Shown piece after piece: positions 36,501-47,641 of a stretch of 64,000 bases of DNA; position 1 is the stretch's first letter, and each line of letters opens with the position of its first letter. The notes beneath the pieces are model-generated. The model searched no databases and was not told the origin of the DNA. It was given only the letters and a program-made list of their open reading frames with translations. The translations under genes and the position numbers were made by a program. Source of the DNA: DATMXS01 sp035561355 (GTDB taxonomy: Bacteria > Acidobacteriota > Terriglobia > Bryobacterales > Bryobacteraceae); contig DATMXS010000095.1 in assembly GCA_035561355.1 (NCBI GenBank), positions 1-64,000 on the forward strand, in the 5' to 3' direction.

Positions 36501-37184
36501 TCAGAAGTGCCGGCGGAGATCGGTGAGGCGCTCCACCGTGATGAGCCTTCCGTTTGCGCGAACTTCCTCATGCTCGAGGGACCATGTGCGCGGATGCGGT
36601 ACGTAAACCGCGCCTAGCCCTGCCTCGAGCGCCGGATTGATATCCGAACGGGGCGAATTGCCGACCATCCAGGTGAGCTTCCGCTCGAGTCCGCGGCACG
36701 CCACTAACTCGGAGTATGAAGCGGCGTTTTTTTCGCGCACGATAACGATTTGCGAGAAGTGCGTTGCCAGGCCCGAGGCATCTACCTTCATCTGCTGCTC
36801 ATCCTGAGTGCCCTTCGTGAAGAGCATCAGGTCGTGGCGCGAGGCAAGTTCCGCAAGCGTTTCGGCAACGCCGTCGATCAACTCGACCGGCTGCTCCAGA
36901 ATTCGCTCGGCGAAGGCCATCACACGCGCGCGGTCGTCCGGCCCGATACGGCGTTCACACAGGCGTTCATAACACTGGCTCAGGTTGCGTCCGAAGTTCA
37001 GCGCGCCGTAGCCGTGGAGCTCGCGGTTGACGATCTCGATTTCATCGAGCACGGCCCGCACCTCCGGCGGGGAGAGCCGCGAGTGGGCGAGGTACTCGCA
37101 GAACTCCTCGAAGGCACGCTCGAAGTAAACGTTATTCTCCCAGAGCGTGTCGTCGGCGTCGAAGATCAGAGTCTGGCGGGTCAC
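36501..37184 (-). CDS. HAD-superfamily hydrolase
   Basis: The 227-residue protein has the HAD catalytic motif FDADDTLW near residues 7-14 (nucleophile Asp and acid/base Asp), motif II in LMLFTKGT near 117-124, a Lys in VREKNAAS near 146-153 and motif IV VGNSPRSDINPAL near 172-184. It is probably a small-molecule phosphatase. I use the GTG start because homology begins there; an in-frame ATG at 37358 adds 58 unrelated residues across the aroK promoter. It ends 8 nt before the cyclodeaminase-like gene, likely one transcript. Confidence 0.82.
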   Translation of the reverse strand: MTRQTLIFDADDTLWENNVYFERAFEEFCEYLAHSRLSPPEVRAVLDEIEIVNRELHGYGALNFGRNLSQCYERLCERRIGPDDRARVMAFAERILEQPVELIDGVAETLAELASRHDLMLFTKGTQDEQQMKVDASGLATHFSQIVIVREKNAASYSELVACRGLERKLTWMVGNSPRSDINPALEAGLGAVYVPHPRTWSLEHEEVRANGRLITVERLTDLRRHF

Positions 37185-37333
37185 GCTATCCGAGTAGCTC
37201 CGGAAGGGCGGTCTGGGGCGTGTAAGGTGTTGAATCGAACGGCGGCAATCGATGCGGCTGCATGCTACTATTATGGCGTTCCGAACTGAGACTCGCTGGT
37301 CCGAATGCGCGCGCATCGATTGAAAGCACCACG

Positions 37334-37864
37334 ATGATTCTGAAGCTCGTCCGAACACCGGGAATCTACCTGGTCGGCTTCATGGGAAGCGGCAAGAGTA
37401 CGATCGGCCGCGCGCTCGCGGACCGGCTCGGCTGGAGCTTCGTCGACCTTGACCGTGAGATCGAAGCCGAACAAGGCATGACGATCGCTGAGATGTTTGA
37501 TCGATTCGGCGAGGAACATTTCCGCAAGGTCGAAACAGAAGCGATCCGGAAACGGGCCAGGCGTGTGCGGGGCGGGCATCCCGTGGTGATGGCGCTAGGG
37601 GGCGGCGCGTTTACGCGCCCTGAGAACTGTGAAGTGCTCGGGGACAATGGGGTTACCGTGTGGCTCGATTGCCCGTTGGAAGTGGCCCGGCAGCGACTGG
37701 CCGGGTGTACTGTGCGGCCTCTCGCGCGCGATCCCGAGAGGTTGGCGGAGCTATACGAGATCCGCCGCGCCCAGTACGCCTGCGCGGATTACCGGATCGA
37801 TGCCGCCGCTGAGAACCCGGAGCCGGTTGTCGATGCCATCTGTAAACTCCCGATCTTTAAGTAA
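37334..37864 (+). CDS. aroK: Shikimate kinase
   Basis: The 176-residue protein has the P-loop GFMGSGKST near residues 14-22, the shikimate-binding DLDREIE near 37-43, ALGGGAF near 85-91 and an RPLAR lid segment near 121. It phosphorylates shikimate at position 3. aroC lies elsewhere in the window, so the pathway is dispersed. The ATG at 37334 fits the family; an ATG at 37262 adds non-homologous residues. Its end overlaps the glycerate kinase gene by 32 nt. Confidence 0.93.
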   Translation: MILKLVRTPGIYLVGFMGSGKSTIGRALADRLGWSFVDLDREIEAEQGMTIAEMFDRFGEEHFRKVETEAIRKRARRVRGGHPVVMALGGGAFTRPENCEVLGDNGVTVWLDCPLEVARQRLAGCTVRPLARDPERLAELYEIRRAQYACADYRIDAAAENPEPVVDAICKLPIFK

Positions 37865-39155
37865 GCTCCGCCGTGATGCGCTCGCGGTCTTCCGTGCAGC
37901 TCTCGTCGCCGCCGATCCCGTCGAGGCTATCAAACGGCACGTCCACGTGGACGGAAACCGGCTGACGGCAGGGAAGCGGCGCTATGACCTGGACCGCTTT
38001 GAGAATGTGTGGGTGCTGGGCGCCGGGAAGGCCAGCGCGGCGATGGCGGCCGCCGTCGAGCGCCTGTTCGGAAAGCGGGTTCGCGGCGGCGTGGTGAACG
38101 TGAAGTACGGGCACCTCGCGAAAGTGAAGCGGGTGGAGTTGAACGAGTGCGGCCACCCGGTGCCGGACGAAGCCGGCGTGCGCGGAGCGCAGCGCATCGC
38201 AGATATCGCGAGCGCGGCCGGCGAGCGGGATCTGGTGGTCTGCGTTATCTCGGGCGGTGCTTCCGCGCTGATGCCGGCCCCGGCCGCGCCAGTCACGCTT
38301 GCAGAGAAACAGGCCACGACGAAGCTTTTGCTGGCCTCGGGCGCCAACATTCACGAGATCAACGCTGTCCGGAAGCACATCTCGGTATTGAAAGGTGGCC
38401 AACTGGCGCGCCTGTGCGCCCCGGCGACTGTGGTTTCCCTGCTGCTCTCCGACGTAATCGGCGACGATCTGGACGTGATCGGCTCCGGGCCGACCGCGCC
38501 GGATTCCTCCACATTCGCGAAGGCGATCGGCAACCTGGAGAAGTACGGCATTGTCGAGCGCGTGCCGAAAGCCGTTCGTGATCGATTGGAAGCGGGCCGC
38601 GAGGAAACGCCCAAAGCCGGCGACCCCGTCTTCGATCGTGTGGAGAACGTCGTCGTGGGGAGCAACAGACTGGCAGTGGATGCGGCAGCGCGTAAGGCGC
38701 GCGAGTTGGGTTACCGCCCGCTGGTGCTCTCGACCCTGATCCAGGGTGAGACGCGCGACATCGCCCGGATGCACGCGGCCATCGCGCTGGAGGCCGCTGC
38801 GTCGAAGACTCCAGTGAAGCCGCCCGCCTGTATCATTTCCGGTGGCGAGACCACGGTCACGATTCGCGGAGACGGGCTTGGCGGGCGCAACCAGGAGTTC
38901 GTCCTGGCGGCAGCAATCGACCTGGCGGGGACGCAGGGTATTGTGGTCCTGAGCGGTGGCACGGACGGTACGGACGGACCGACCGATGCGGCGGGCGCGA
39001 TCGCCGACGGCGCGACGTTCGAGCGCGGCCCCGACGCGCACAGCTTCCTCGACCGCAACGATTCGTATCACTACTTCGAGCGCCTGGGCGATCTGATCAA
39101 GACCGGGCCGACGAACACGAACGTGATGGACGTCCGGTTGCTACTCGTCGGATAG
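37833..39155 (+). CDS. Glycerate 2-kinase (GckA/MOFRL family)
   Basis: The 440-residue protein has the two-domain glycerate kinase/hydroxypyruvate reductase-type fold: VLGAGKASAAMA near 64-75, ISGGASALMPAP near 140-151, SDVIGDDLDVIGSGPTAPD near 205-223 and the MOFRL block GGRNQEFVLAAAI near 349-361 followed by GTDGTDGPTDAAGA near 376-389. It phosphorylates D-glycerate at position 2. The only good in-frame start ahead of the homologous region is the ATG at 37833, inside the end of aroK, with GGAG about 11 nt upstream. Confidence 0.9.
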   Translation: MPSVNSRSLSKLRRDALAVFRAALVAADPVEAIKRHVHVDGNRLTAGKRRYDLDRFENVWVLGAGKASAAMAAAVERLFGKRVRGGVVNVKYGHLAKVKRVELNECGHPVPDEAGVRGAQRIADIASAAGERDLVVCVISGGASALMPAPAAPVTLAEKQATTKLLLASGANIHEINAVRKHISVLKGGQLARLCAPATVVSLLLSDVIGDDLDVIGSGPTAPDSSTFAKAIGNLEKYGIVERVPKAVRDRLEAGREETPKAGDPVFDRVENVVVGSNRLAVDAAARKARELGYRPLVLSTLIQGETRDIARMHAAIALEAAASKTPVKPPACIISGGETTVTIRGDGLGGRNQEFVLAAAIDLAGTQGIVVLSGGTDGTDGPTDAAGAIADGATFERGPDAHSFLDRNDSYHYFERLGDLIKTGPTNTNVMDVRLLLVG

Positions 39156-39263
39156 TGCTGAACCGCCGAGGTCCGCATTGCGGATGCGTGATCCTGACCG
39201 CGGAATCGCCGGGCGCCGGCACAAGCCGTGCGATAATAGCAATTTACAGGCCCTTCGCACCGC

Positions 39264-41075
<1,812 letters not shown>

Positions 41076-41084
41076 TTATAGAGT

Positions 41085-41426
41085 TCAGCGAGCCCGCGCA
41101 TCCCGCACCCCTCCGATCAGCAGCATCGCTCCGGCCACGAGCGGGGGCGCGCACATCAGCGAGAACAGCAGGATGGCCTGGAGCGCATCAAACCTCCGGA
41201 TCCACATCGGCGTAAACATCGCCAGGGCTGCGAGCCCTTCGAGCAGAAGAAGCCCGCCGCCGATGACTGGCCACTTCCAGGCAAGCGCCACGCCGCCTCC
41301 CATCAGGAGCAGGAAAAGGAGGGCCTGCCCGAAGTGTCCGGAGCCGAGCGACTCCGCTCCTTCGAAGAAGATCCACATGGCCGCCCAAAGGCCAGCCAGC
41401 ACCAGAGCAATACGATTCGATCTCAT
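41085..41426 (-). CDS. Small multi-pass membrane protein (113 aa)
   Basis: Four hydrophobic segments (about 6-22, 32-48, 50-70 and 84-106) make up nearly the whole protein; a short basic tail ends it. No catalytic motif or named family is recognised. It converges on lepA with a 9-nt gap. The gene is probable because its length, start and hydrophobic periodicity are coherent, while the opposite strand has no competing gene. Confidence 0.6.
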   Translation of the reverse strand: MRSNRIALVLAGLWAAMWIFFEGAESLGSGHFGQALLFLLLMGGGVALAWKWPVIGGGLLLLEGLAALAMFTPMWIRRFDALQAILLFSLMCAPPLVAGAMLLIGGVRDARAR

Positions 41427-41548
41427 ATCGGTTCAATTCTGCGATGGAAATGTGATGAAGGAGCTTCGTTTGCCTTTCGGAAAAGCTTCCGAAGTTCTTC
41501 GCGCATGCGGAACCGAATGATAACAAGCCGAATCCGGCTGCTCCGCGC

Positions 41549-41554
41549 TATTCT
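41549..41554 (+). promoter_or_regulatory. -10 box directly upstream of the M2 peptidase start
   Basis: TATTCT ends 6 nt before the ATG at 41561, the spacing expected for a fully leaderless transcript. No Shine-Dalgarno sequence is present. Confidence 0.4.
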
Positions 41555-41560
41555 CGCAAT

Positions 41561-43360
41561 ATGAGATTTGCAGTCCTGGCGCTTGCCTTTGCGGCAACGC
41601 TTCCCGCCCAGACCCGGCCATCGGCCGTCCCCACGATCGCGGAGGCCAAGGCGTTTATCGAGAATGCCGAACGCACCCTGCTCGATCTCTCCACGGAGAC
41701 CAGCCGCGCGCAGTGGGTCCAATCTACGTACATCACCGAGGATACGGAGATTCTGGCAGCGCTGGCTAGCGAGCGCTCGATCCGGGCCGGCGTGGACTTC
41801 GCGAAGGCAGCGGTACGTTTCGATAAGCTGAATCTCCCGCCTGAGTTGCGCCGCAAGTTCAACCTGCTGAAGCTCTCCATGACGATGCCGACCCCGGCCG
41901 ACCCGAAGGAGGCCGCCGAACTGACCAGGCTCGCGGCCGGTATGGAAGGCGTGTACGGGCGCGGCAAGTACTGCCCCGGTGACGACCAGTCCAAGTGCCT
42001 GGACCTTCAGGAGATCACGCGCATCCTGGCAACAAATCGCGATCCTAAACAGCTTCTGGAGGTCTGGCGCGGCTGGCACGAAATCGCGAAACCGATCCGG
42101 AAGGACTACACGCGGTTCATCGAGCTTTCGAACAAGGGCACGCGTGAACTGGGTTTCCCGAACACGGGCGCGATGTGGCGTTCGAAGTACGACATGCCGC
42201 CGGACGCCTTCGCCAAAGAGGTGGACCGCCTGTGGGAGCAGGTGAAGCCGCTGTACGTCTCGCTACACAGCTACGTGCGCTGGAACCTGAGGGAAAAGTA
42301 TGGGGCCGACGTGGTGCCGGAGCGCGGTCCGATCCCGGCGCACCTGCTGGGGAACATGTGGGCGCAGGAATGGTCCAACATCTACGACGTCGTCGCGCCC
42401 AAGGACGCCGACGCCGGCTTCGACCTGACTGAAGCGCTCAAAAAGCGCAACACGGATGCGCTCCAGATGGTGCGGTACGGCGAGGGCTTTTTCACCTCGC
42501 TCGGCTTCGCACCGCTTCCGAAAACCTTTTGGGAGCGCTCGATGTTTGTGAAGCCTCGCGACCGCGAGGTGGTGTGTCACGCGAGCGCCTGGGATGTGGA
42601 CAACGTCGATGACCTGCGCCTGAAAATGTGCATCGACATCACGGCGGAGGACTTCTCCACCGTTCACCACGAGCTCGGGCACAACGTCTACCAGCGCGCC
42701 TACAACCAACTGCCGTTCCTGTTCCGCGACAGCGCCAATGACGGCTTCCATGAGGCGATCGGCGACGCGGTGGCACTCTCGATCAACCCGCAGTACCTGG
42801 TGAAGCTCGGGCTCATCGAGAAGGCTCCGGACCCATCGAAGGACATAGGCCTGCTGCTGCGCCGCGCACTGGACAAAGTCGCATTTCTTCCATTCGGCCT
42901 GCTGATCGACCAGTGGCGTTGGAAAGTGTTCACCGGAGAGATCACGCCGGAGCAGTACAACAAGGCGTGGTGGGACCTCCGGCTGAAGTACCAGGGCGTC
43001 GCTCCGGCGGGCCAGAGGGGAGAGGAGTACTTCGACCCGGGCGCGAAGTATCACGTGCCGGCAAACGTGCCGTACACGCGTTACTTCCTGGCGCACATTC
43101 TCCAGTTACAGTTCCACCGCTCGCTCGCTCAGGCGGCGGGGTGCAAGGATCCGCTGAACCGCTGTTCCATCTACGACAACAAGGAAGCCGGCAAGCGGCT
43201 GATCGACATGCTCGAGATGGGCGCCAGCCGCCCGTGGCAGGACGCGCTTCAGGCACTGACGGGCCAGCGCGAGATGGACGCGACCGCGATCCGGGATTAC
43301 TTTGCGCCGCTTCAAAAATGGCTGGACGAGCAAAACAAGAGGAAGCCGGTGGGGTGGTAG
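41561..43360 (+). CDS. M2-family metallopeptidase (angiotensin-converting-enzyme-like)
   Basis: The 599-residue protein has a signal peptide (residues 1-16, cleavage near LPAQT) and one peptidyl-dipeptidase A domain. The gluzincin zinc site is visible: HELGH near residues 369-373 and the third ligand Glu in GFHEAIGD near 397. It should remove dipeptides from the C-terminus of peptides in the periplasm or outside. Bacterial ACE homologues are patchy and single-domain, as here. The length is normal. Confidence 0.93.
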   Translation: MRFAVLALAFAATLPAQTRPSAVPTIAEAKAFIENAERTLLDLSTETSRAQWVQSTYITEDTEILAALASERSIRAGVDFAKAAVRFDKLNLPPELRRKFNLLKLSMTMPTPADPKEAAELTRLAAGMEGVYGRGKYCPGDDQSKCLDLQEITRILATNRDPKQLLEVWRGWHEIAKPIRKDYTRFIELSNKGTRELGFPNTGAMWRSKYDMPPDAFAKEVDRLWEQVKPLYVSLHSYVRWNLREKYGADVVPERGPIPAHLLGNMWAQEWSNIYDVVAPKDADAGFDLTEALKKRNTDALQMVRYGEGFFTSLGFAPLPKTFWERSMFVKPRDREVVCHASAWDVDNVDDLRLKMCIDITAEDFSTVHHELGHNVYQRAYNQLPFLFRDSANDGFHEAIGDAVALSINPQYLVKLGLIEKAPDPSKDIGLLLRRALDKVAFLPFGLLIDQWRWKVFTGEITPEQYNKAWWDLRLKYQGVAPAGQRGEEYFDPGAKYHVPANVPYTRYFLAHILQLQFHRSLAQAAGCKDPLNRCSIYDNKEAGKRLIDMLEMGASRPWQDALQALTGQREMDATAIRDYFAPLQKWLDEQNKRKPVGW

Positions 43361-43433
43361 GAAGGAATCCGATGCGTACAGCGCAGGCCCGCGTGAAGGG
43401 GGCCTGCGCGAAGTCAGCCTAATCTGGAACGGT

Positions 43434-43820
43434 TCAGTCGACAGGACCTTCGAGCGCCACCACAAGCATCTTTCCCCGCACGGCCTGAACGCGAACACGT
43501 GCTTCTGCGGGGATCGATGCTCCGGCCGCCGCTTCGGCCATCCACATCTCGCCCCGCACTCGCACGTAGCCCTCTGGCGCGATGTCTTCCACCGCGGTGC
43601 CGCGCTCGCCAATCAGGTGCGCCGGACCCGGTTTCCAGCGAGCCTCGTAGCTTCTCTTGAGGACCGGATACAGCAGGAAGTCTTTGGCGACGTACAGACC
43701 GAAAAGCAGCCAGGCGATCCAATCATCGAGTCCAAGCCAGCGGCGAAGCAGGTATAACGCCGCGCCGGCGGCGATCCAGCCCGGGATTTGGAAGAGCGAG
43801 TATCGCGTAAACGTGGTCAC
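43434..43820 (-). CDS. NfeD-like membrane protein
   Basis: The 128-residue protein has one or two membrane helices (about 10-50), then a basic linker and a C-terminal OB-fold-like NfeD domain: LIGERGTAVEDIAPEGYVRVRGE-type region near 65-90 and VRVQAVRGKMLVVA near 108-121. Such proteins usually partner with a stomatin or ClpP-like protease, but none is adjacent. It starts with GTG without a Shine-Dalgarno sequence; a TACAAT box lies 9 nt upstream. Upstream in-frame ATGs lie inside the xylonate dehydratase gene. Confidence 0.75.
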   Translation of the reverse strand: MTTFTRYSLFQIPGWIAAGAALYLLRRWLGLDDWIAWLLFGLYVAKDFLLYPVLKRSYEARWKPGPAHLIGERGTAVEDIAPEGYVRVRGEMWMAEAAAGASIPAEARVRVQAVRGKMLVVALEGPVD

Positions 43821-43829
43821 GCGTGCGCC

Positions 43830-43835
43830 ATTGTA
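43830..43835 (-). promoter_or_regulatory. -10 box close to the NfeD-like gene start
   Basis: TACAAT on the minus strand ends 9 nt before the GTG at 43820; it lies in the 38-nt gap after the xylonate dehydratase gene. Confidence 0.35.
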
Positions 43836-43858
43836 ATGCTCTCGCGCCGGCTGGGAAG

Positions 43859-45826
43859 CTATCCCTGTAGCGCCTTCTTCCCGGCGTCCAGGGTCCGGAC
43901 GATCGCCTCGACGTCGAATACGCATCCGGCCCAGGACCCGCCACCCACGTCCTGAAGAGCCGCCCACAGGCGAGTCTCGGGAGCGAGTGCGGGATCAGGC
44001 GCGAGCGCCGGGTGCTGCGAGCGCCCGGCGAGCACGCGCGCGGCTTCCTCGCGCGGCAGTCGCACACCGTTCTTGCCCACGAAGTTCACCGTGCCTTCCA
44101 AGCGGTTGCGGTCCACGACGATCTCGACAAGATCGCCGTCGCGGAGCTTACCGATCGGTCCGCCGGCGAGCGCCTCAGGCGAAACGTGGCCGATGCAGGC
44201 TCCCGTCGATACACCGCTGAAGCGCGCGTCCGTGATAACCGCGATCTGCTTGCCGAACGCCAGGTGCTTGAGCGCGCTTGTGATCTGGTAAATCTCCTCC
44301 ATGCCCGAGCCCATTGGCCCTCGGCCCGCGAGGACGAGCACGTCGCCCGCCTGAAGGGTGCCGTCCTTGATGGCAGTGATGGCGGCTTTCTCGGTGGTGT
44401 ACACACGTGCGGGGCCGACCTTGCGGTAGACGCCGTCAGCATCCACGACGCTCGGATCAATCGCGGTGCTCTTGATCACGGAGCCCTCGGGTGCGAGGTT
44501 GCCCTTGGGGAACGTAACTGTGGACGTCAGGCCACGCTTGCGGGCCGCATCGGGAGACATGATTACCACGTCGGGGTCGATGCCTTCACGCTCGCTCACG
44601 AGCTTGCGAAGTGTGGCGCGGCGCTCGGATGCCTCCCACCAGTCCAGCATTTCTCCCAAAGTTGCGCCGGACGCGGTGAGCGCTTCCAACCTCAGCAGCC
44701 CGGCCCTCCGCAGGTGCAGCATGACTTCGGGAACGCCGCCCGCCATGAACACAACAACGGTGGGGAACGGACCATTCGGGAGCGAATCGACCAGGCGCGG
44801 CACCTGGCGGTTCACGGTAGCCCAGTCGTCCACGGTGGGGCGGCGGAGTCCGGCCGAGTAGGCGATGGCCGGCGTGTGAAGAATGAGGTTGGTGGAGCCG
44901 CCAAACGCAGCGTGCGTCACCATTGCATTGTGAATGGACGCTTCGCTGAGGACGCCATTCATGGTGAGTCCGCGCTCTTCGAGAGCGAGAACGGCACGCG
45001 CGGAGCGACGCGCCATGTCCTTCCAGATCGCATGCCCGGAAGGCGAGAGAGCGGAGTGCGTCAGGGAAAGCCCGAGAGCTTCGCCGACAACTTGCGACGT
45101 GGCTGCCGTTCCGAGGAACTGGCAGCCGCCGCCGGGCGAGCCGCACGCGTGGCAGCCGACATCCGAGGCGTAGTCCAGAGTGATGGCGCCGTGTGCGTAC
45201 CGTGCGCCGATGGATTGCACCGCGCCCAGATCCTCACCTTGCTCGGGCATCAGCGTCACGCCGCCGGGCACGAGCACGCAGGGCAGGTCGCGCATGGACG
45301 CCAGGGCCATCATCATGGCGGGCAGGCCCTTATCGCAGGTGGCGATCCCGACAACGCCCCGCCGGGTGGGCAGCGAGCGAATCAGCCGGCGGAACACGTT
45401 CGCGGCATCATTGCGATATGGCAGGCTGTCGAACATGCCGGGCGTGCCTTGGGTGCGGCCGTCGCAGGGATCGGTGCATGCGCCGGCGAACGGCACTGCG
45501 CCGAGCGATTTCAACTCGCAGGCCGCCGCCTCCACGAGCAGTCCGACCTCCCAGTGGCCCGTGTGGTACCCAAGCGCGATGGGCGTGCCGTCGGGTGCGC
45601 GGAGGCCGCCGTGTGTGGACAGGATCAGGATCTCGCGGCTGCCCATCGCGTCCGGGCTCCAGCCCATGCCGGCATTCTGGGTCCAGCCGAAGATGTCGCC
45701 CGAGGGGCGCTGGACGAGCATTTCACCAGTGAGCGGCAGAGAGCCGGAGGGGCCGGCCCCTTTCGCGCGGACATCGAAGAGCGAGGCGTCGCGCGAATCC
45801 AGGATCGAATCGAGCGGTACGGGCAT
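43859..45826 (-). CDS. YjhG/YagF-type D-xylonate dehydratase (IlvD/Edd family)
   Basis: The 655-residue protein follows YjhG/YagF closely: RPSGDIFG-x-T-x-NAGMGWSPD near 40-58, the cluster cysteines in DPCDGRTQG (Cys121), ATCDKGLPA (Cys164) and GCHACGSPGGGC (225-235), and GARFSG/DARFSGVSTGACIGH near 535-550. These Fe-S dehydratases convert D-xylonate (or related aldonates) to 2-keto-3-deoxy acids. No xylose or xylonate pathway partner is adjacent; the polyol-type dehydrogenase at the window start is far away. A GATAGT box lies 9 nt before the ATG. Confidence 0.9.
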   Translation of the reverse strand: MPVPLDSILDSRDASLFDVRAKGAGPSGSLPLTGEMLVQRPSGDIFGWTQNAGMGWSPDAMGSREILILSTHGGLRAPDGTPIALGYHTGHWEVGLLVEAAACELKSLGAVPFAGACTDPCDGRTQGTPGMFDSLPYRNDAANVFRRLIRSLPTRRGVVGIATCDKGLPAMMMALASMRDLPCVLVPGGVTLMPEQGEDLGAVQSIGARYAHGAITLDYASDVGCHACGSPGGGCQFLGTAATSQVVGEALGLSLTHSALSPSGHAIWKDMARRSARAVLALEERGLTMNGVLSEASIHNAMVTHAAFGGSTNLILHTPAIAYSAGLRRPTVDDWATVNRQVPRLVDSLPNGPFPTVVVFMAGGVPEVMLHLRRAGLLRLEALTASGATLGEMLDWWEASERRATLRKLVSEREGIDPDVVIMSPDAARKRGLTSTVTFPKGNLAPEGSVIKSTAIDPSVVDADGVYRKVGPARVYTTEKAAITAIKDGTLQAGDVLVLAGRGPMGSGMEEIYQITSALKHLAFGKQIAVITDARFSGVSTGACIGHVSPEALAGGPIGKLRDGDLVEIVVDRNRLEGTVNFVGKNGVRLPREEAARVLAGRSQHPALAPDPALAPETRLWAALQDVGGGSWAGCVFDVEAIVRTLDAGKKALQG

Positions 45827-45835
45827 AACGTTCAG

Positions 45836-45841
45836 ACTATC
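45836..45841 (-). promoter_or_regulatory. -10 box close to the xylonate dehydratase start
   Basis: GATAGT on the minus strand ends 9 nt before the ATG at 45826; no Shine-Dalgarno sequence is present. Confidence 0.3.
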
Positions 45842-45941
45842 AGCGCCGGAGCGGCAATGCCGCTACAATCAGGATAAGTGTCATTCAGGGCAGTGTGTTG
45901 TATGCGTGGCACTTCATCGCCCCTTTTAGGTGGAACCAGCC

Positions 45942-46439
45942 TTGGCGCCGCGAGCTCTTACAGCCGTTTACCCGGGGTCGTTCGACCCGATCACGAACGG
46001 CCATCTGGACCTGATCGATCGCGCGGCGAAGTTGTGCGACCGGCTGATCATCACGGTTCTCCGCAACGAGCAGAAGCAGCCGCTGTTCAATGTCGAGGAA
46101 CGGATGGACATGCTGCGCGAAGTGGTGCAGGGATATCCGAATGTCGAGGTGGATTCGTTCGACGGCCTTCTAGTGGGATACGCGCAGGCTAAGGGAGCGC
46201 GCGTGGTTGTGCGCGGCATTCGGGCGATTTCGGATTACGAGTACGAGCTACAGATGGCGCTCATGAATCGGCGGCTTTCGCCCGATATCGAGACCGTGTT
46301 CCTGATGGCCGGCGAAGCGTACTCGTTCATCAGTTCCAGGCTTGTGAAGGAAGTGATCCGCCTGGGGGGCAATATTTCCGGACTCGTGCCGGAGCCGGTT
46401 GTAGCGCGGCTCGAAGCACGCGTTTTGAGGGGCGTTTAA
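45942..46439 (+). CDS. coaD: Phosphopantetheine adenylyltransferase
   Basis: The 165-residue protein has the nucleotidyltransferase motifs YPGSFDPITNGHLDL near residues 9-23 (T/HxGH type), a VVRGIR segment near 89-94 and SFISSRLVKE near 126-135. It makes dephospho-CoA. I favour a TTG start because AGGTGG lies 8 nt upstream; a GTG at 45930 in frame gives four extra residues but overlaps that ribosome site. It opens a plus-strand run with an aminotransferase and manA. Confidence 0.93.
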   Translation: MAPRALTAVYPGSFDPITNGHLDLIDRAAKLCDRLIITVLRNEQKQPLFNVEERMDMLREVVQGYPNVEVDSFDGLLVGYAQAKGARVVVRGIRAISDYEYELQMALMNRRLSPDIETVFLMAGEAYSFISSRLVKEVIRLGGNISGLVPEPVVARLEARVLRGV

Positions 46440-46450
46440 AAGACAACGTG

Positions 46451-47641
46451 ATGCAGGATACGGGAACACTCGCCGAAAGACTATCGAGAATCAGCGTTTC
46501 AGCGACCATGCGGGTCGCCTCGGAAGCGGATCGCATGCGGAGGCAGGGAATCGACGTGGTCGATTTCGGCGCCGGCGAGCCGGACTTTCCTACCCCGGAC
46601 AACGTAAAGCAAGCAGCCGTCCGCGCGATCGAGAACAACTTCACGAAGTACACCTCATCGGCGGGAACGCCCGAATTGCGCGAAGCGGTGTGCCGGCGGC
46701 ATGCGGCCGATTTCGGCACGGCATACACACCCGCGGAATGCGCCATTTCGGTAGGCGGCAAGCACGCGATTTTCAATCTCACGCAAATTCTGCTCGAGGA
46801 CGGCGACGAGGCGATCATCCCGGTCCCCTACTGGGTAACGTACAAGGACGTTGTCCACTACGCCGGAGCACGGTGTGCGTTCGTCGAAACGGACGAACAG
46901 GAAGGGTTCGCGCTCACGGCCGCGATGGTGGAGCGGGCGGTGACGCCCAAGACGAAGCTGATCATCCTGAACTCGCCGAACAACCCGGCGGGGTCCGTGC
47001 TCGATCCCGAGGAGTTTGCGCGGATCGTGCACCTCGCGGCGAAGCGCGGCATCTGGGTCATGACCGACGAGTGTTACTGCCACTTCCTGTACGACAGCAA
47101 GCCCTACTCGGCCGCTGCGCTGCCGGGCGTAAAGAACACGGTTCTGGTTGCCGGCTCGCTTTCGAAGACCTACGCCATGACCGGCTGGCGTATCGGGTTC
47201 ACGCTCGCGCCGGAGCCGATCGCTTCTGCGATCGTGAAGCTGCAGAGCCACTCGACTTCGAACCCGACCTCCATCGCCCAGAAGGCCGCATTCGAAGCGC
47301 TGGCAGGCCCGCAGGACTCGGTAGACGTTATGCTCGCCGAGTACCGCCGCCGCCGCGCGTTCGTTTTGGAACGGCTGCGGGGGATTCCGGGCCTCACGTG
47401 CGCCGAGCCGCGCGGAGCCTTCTATGCGTACCCGAACATCGGGTCCGTGCTGCGGCCGGACGGGGTTCAGGACACGCTGCAGTTTGCGGAGAGGCTGTTG
47501 GGCAAGGAGCACGTCGCGGTAGTGCCCGGCGAGGCCTTCGGGACGGATCGCCACGTACGCATCTCTTACGCGACCTCCATGGCCGAACTTGAACGTGGCC
47601 TGGAGCGGCTCCATAACTTTGTGGTCCACTTGAGCCGATGA
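46451..47641 (+). CDS. Class I/II pyridoxal-phosphate aminotransferase (aspartate aminotransferase-like)
   Basis: The 396-residue protein shows the fold-type I aminotransferase pattern: GAGEPDFPTP near 39-48, KYTSSAGTPELREAV near 66-80, NSPNNPAG near 176-183, the PLP Lys in SLSKTYAMTGWRIG near 238-251 and a C-terminal Arg in VRISYA near 373. It most resembles subgroup I-beta aspartate (or aspartate/prephenate) aminotransferases. The substrate is not decided by sequence. A GTG directly before this ATG (46448) is an alternative. Its TGA overlaps the manA ATG. Confidence 0.9.
   Translation: MQDTGTLAERLSRISVSATMRVASEADRMRRQGIDVVDFGAGEPDFPTPDNVKQAAVRAIENNFTKYTSSAGTPELREAVCRRHAADFGTAYTPAECAISVGGKHAIFNLTQILLEDGDEAIIPVPYWVTYKDVVHYAGARCAFVETDEQEGFALTAAMVERAVTPKTKLIILNSPNNPAGSVLDPEEFARIVHLAAKRGIWVMTDECYCHFLYDSKPYSAAALPGVKNTVLVAGSLSKTYAMTGWRIGFTLAPEPIASAIVKLQSHSTSNPTSIAQKAAFEALAGPQDSVDVMLAEYRRRRAFVLERLRGIPGLTCAEPRGAFYAYPNIGSVLRPDGVQDTLQFAERLLGKEHVAVVPGEAFGTDRHVRISYATSMAELERGLERLHNFVVHLSR

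Noticed and set aside
37857..39071. 404-codon minus-strand frame over the glycerate kinase gene
   Set aside because: The plus strand shows a complete MOFRL-family protein; the antisense frame has no homology seen.
44012..45877. 621-codon plus-strand frame over the xylonate dehydratase gene
   Set aside because: The minus strand encodes a YjhG-type protein with all Fe-S cysteines; the plus frame is a GC-driven shadow.
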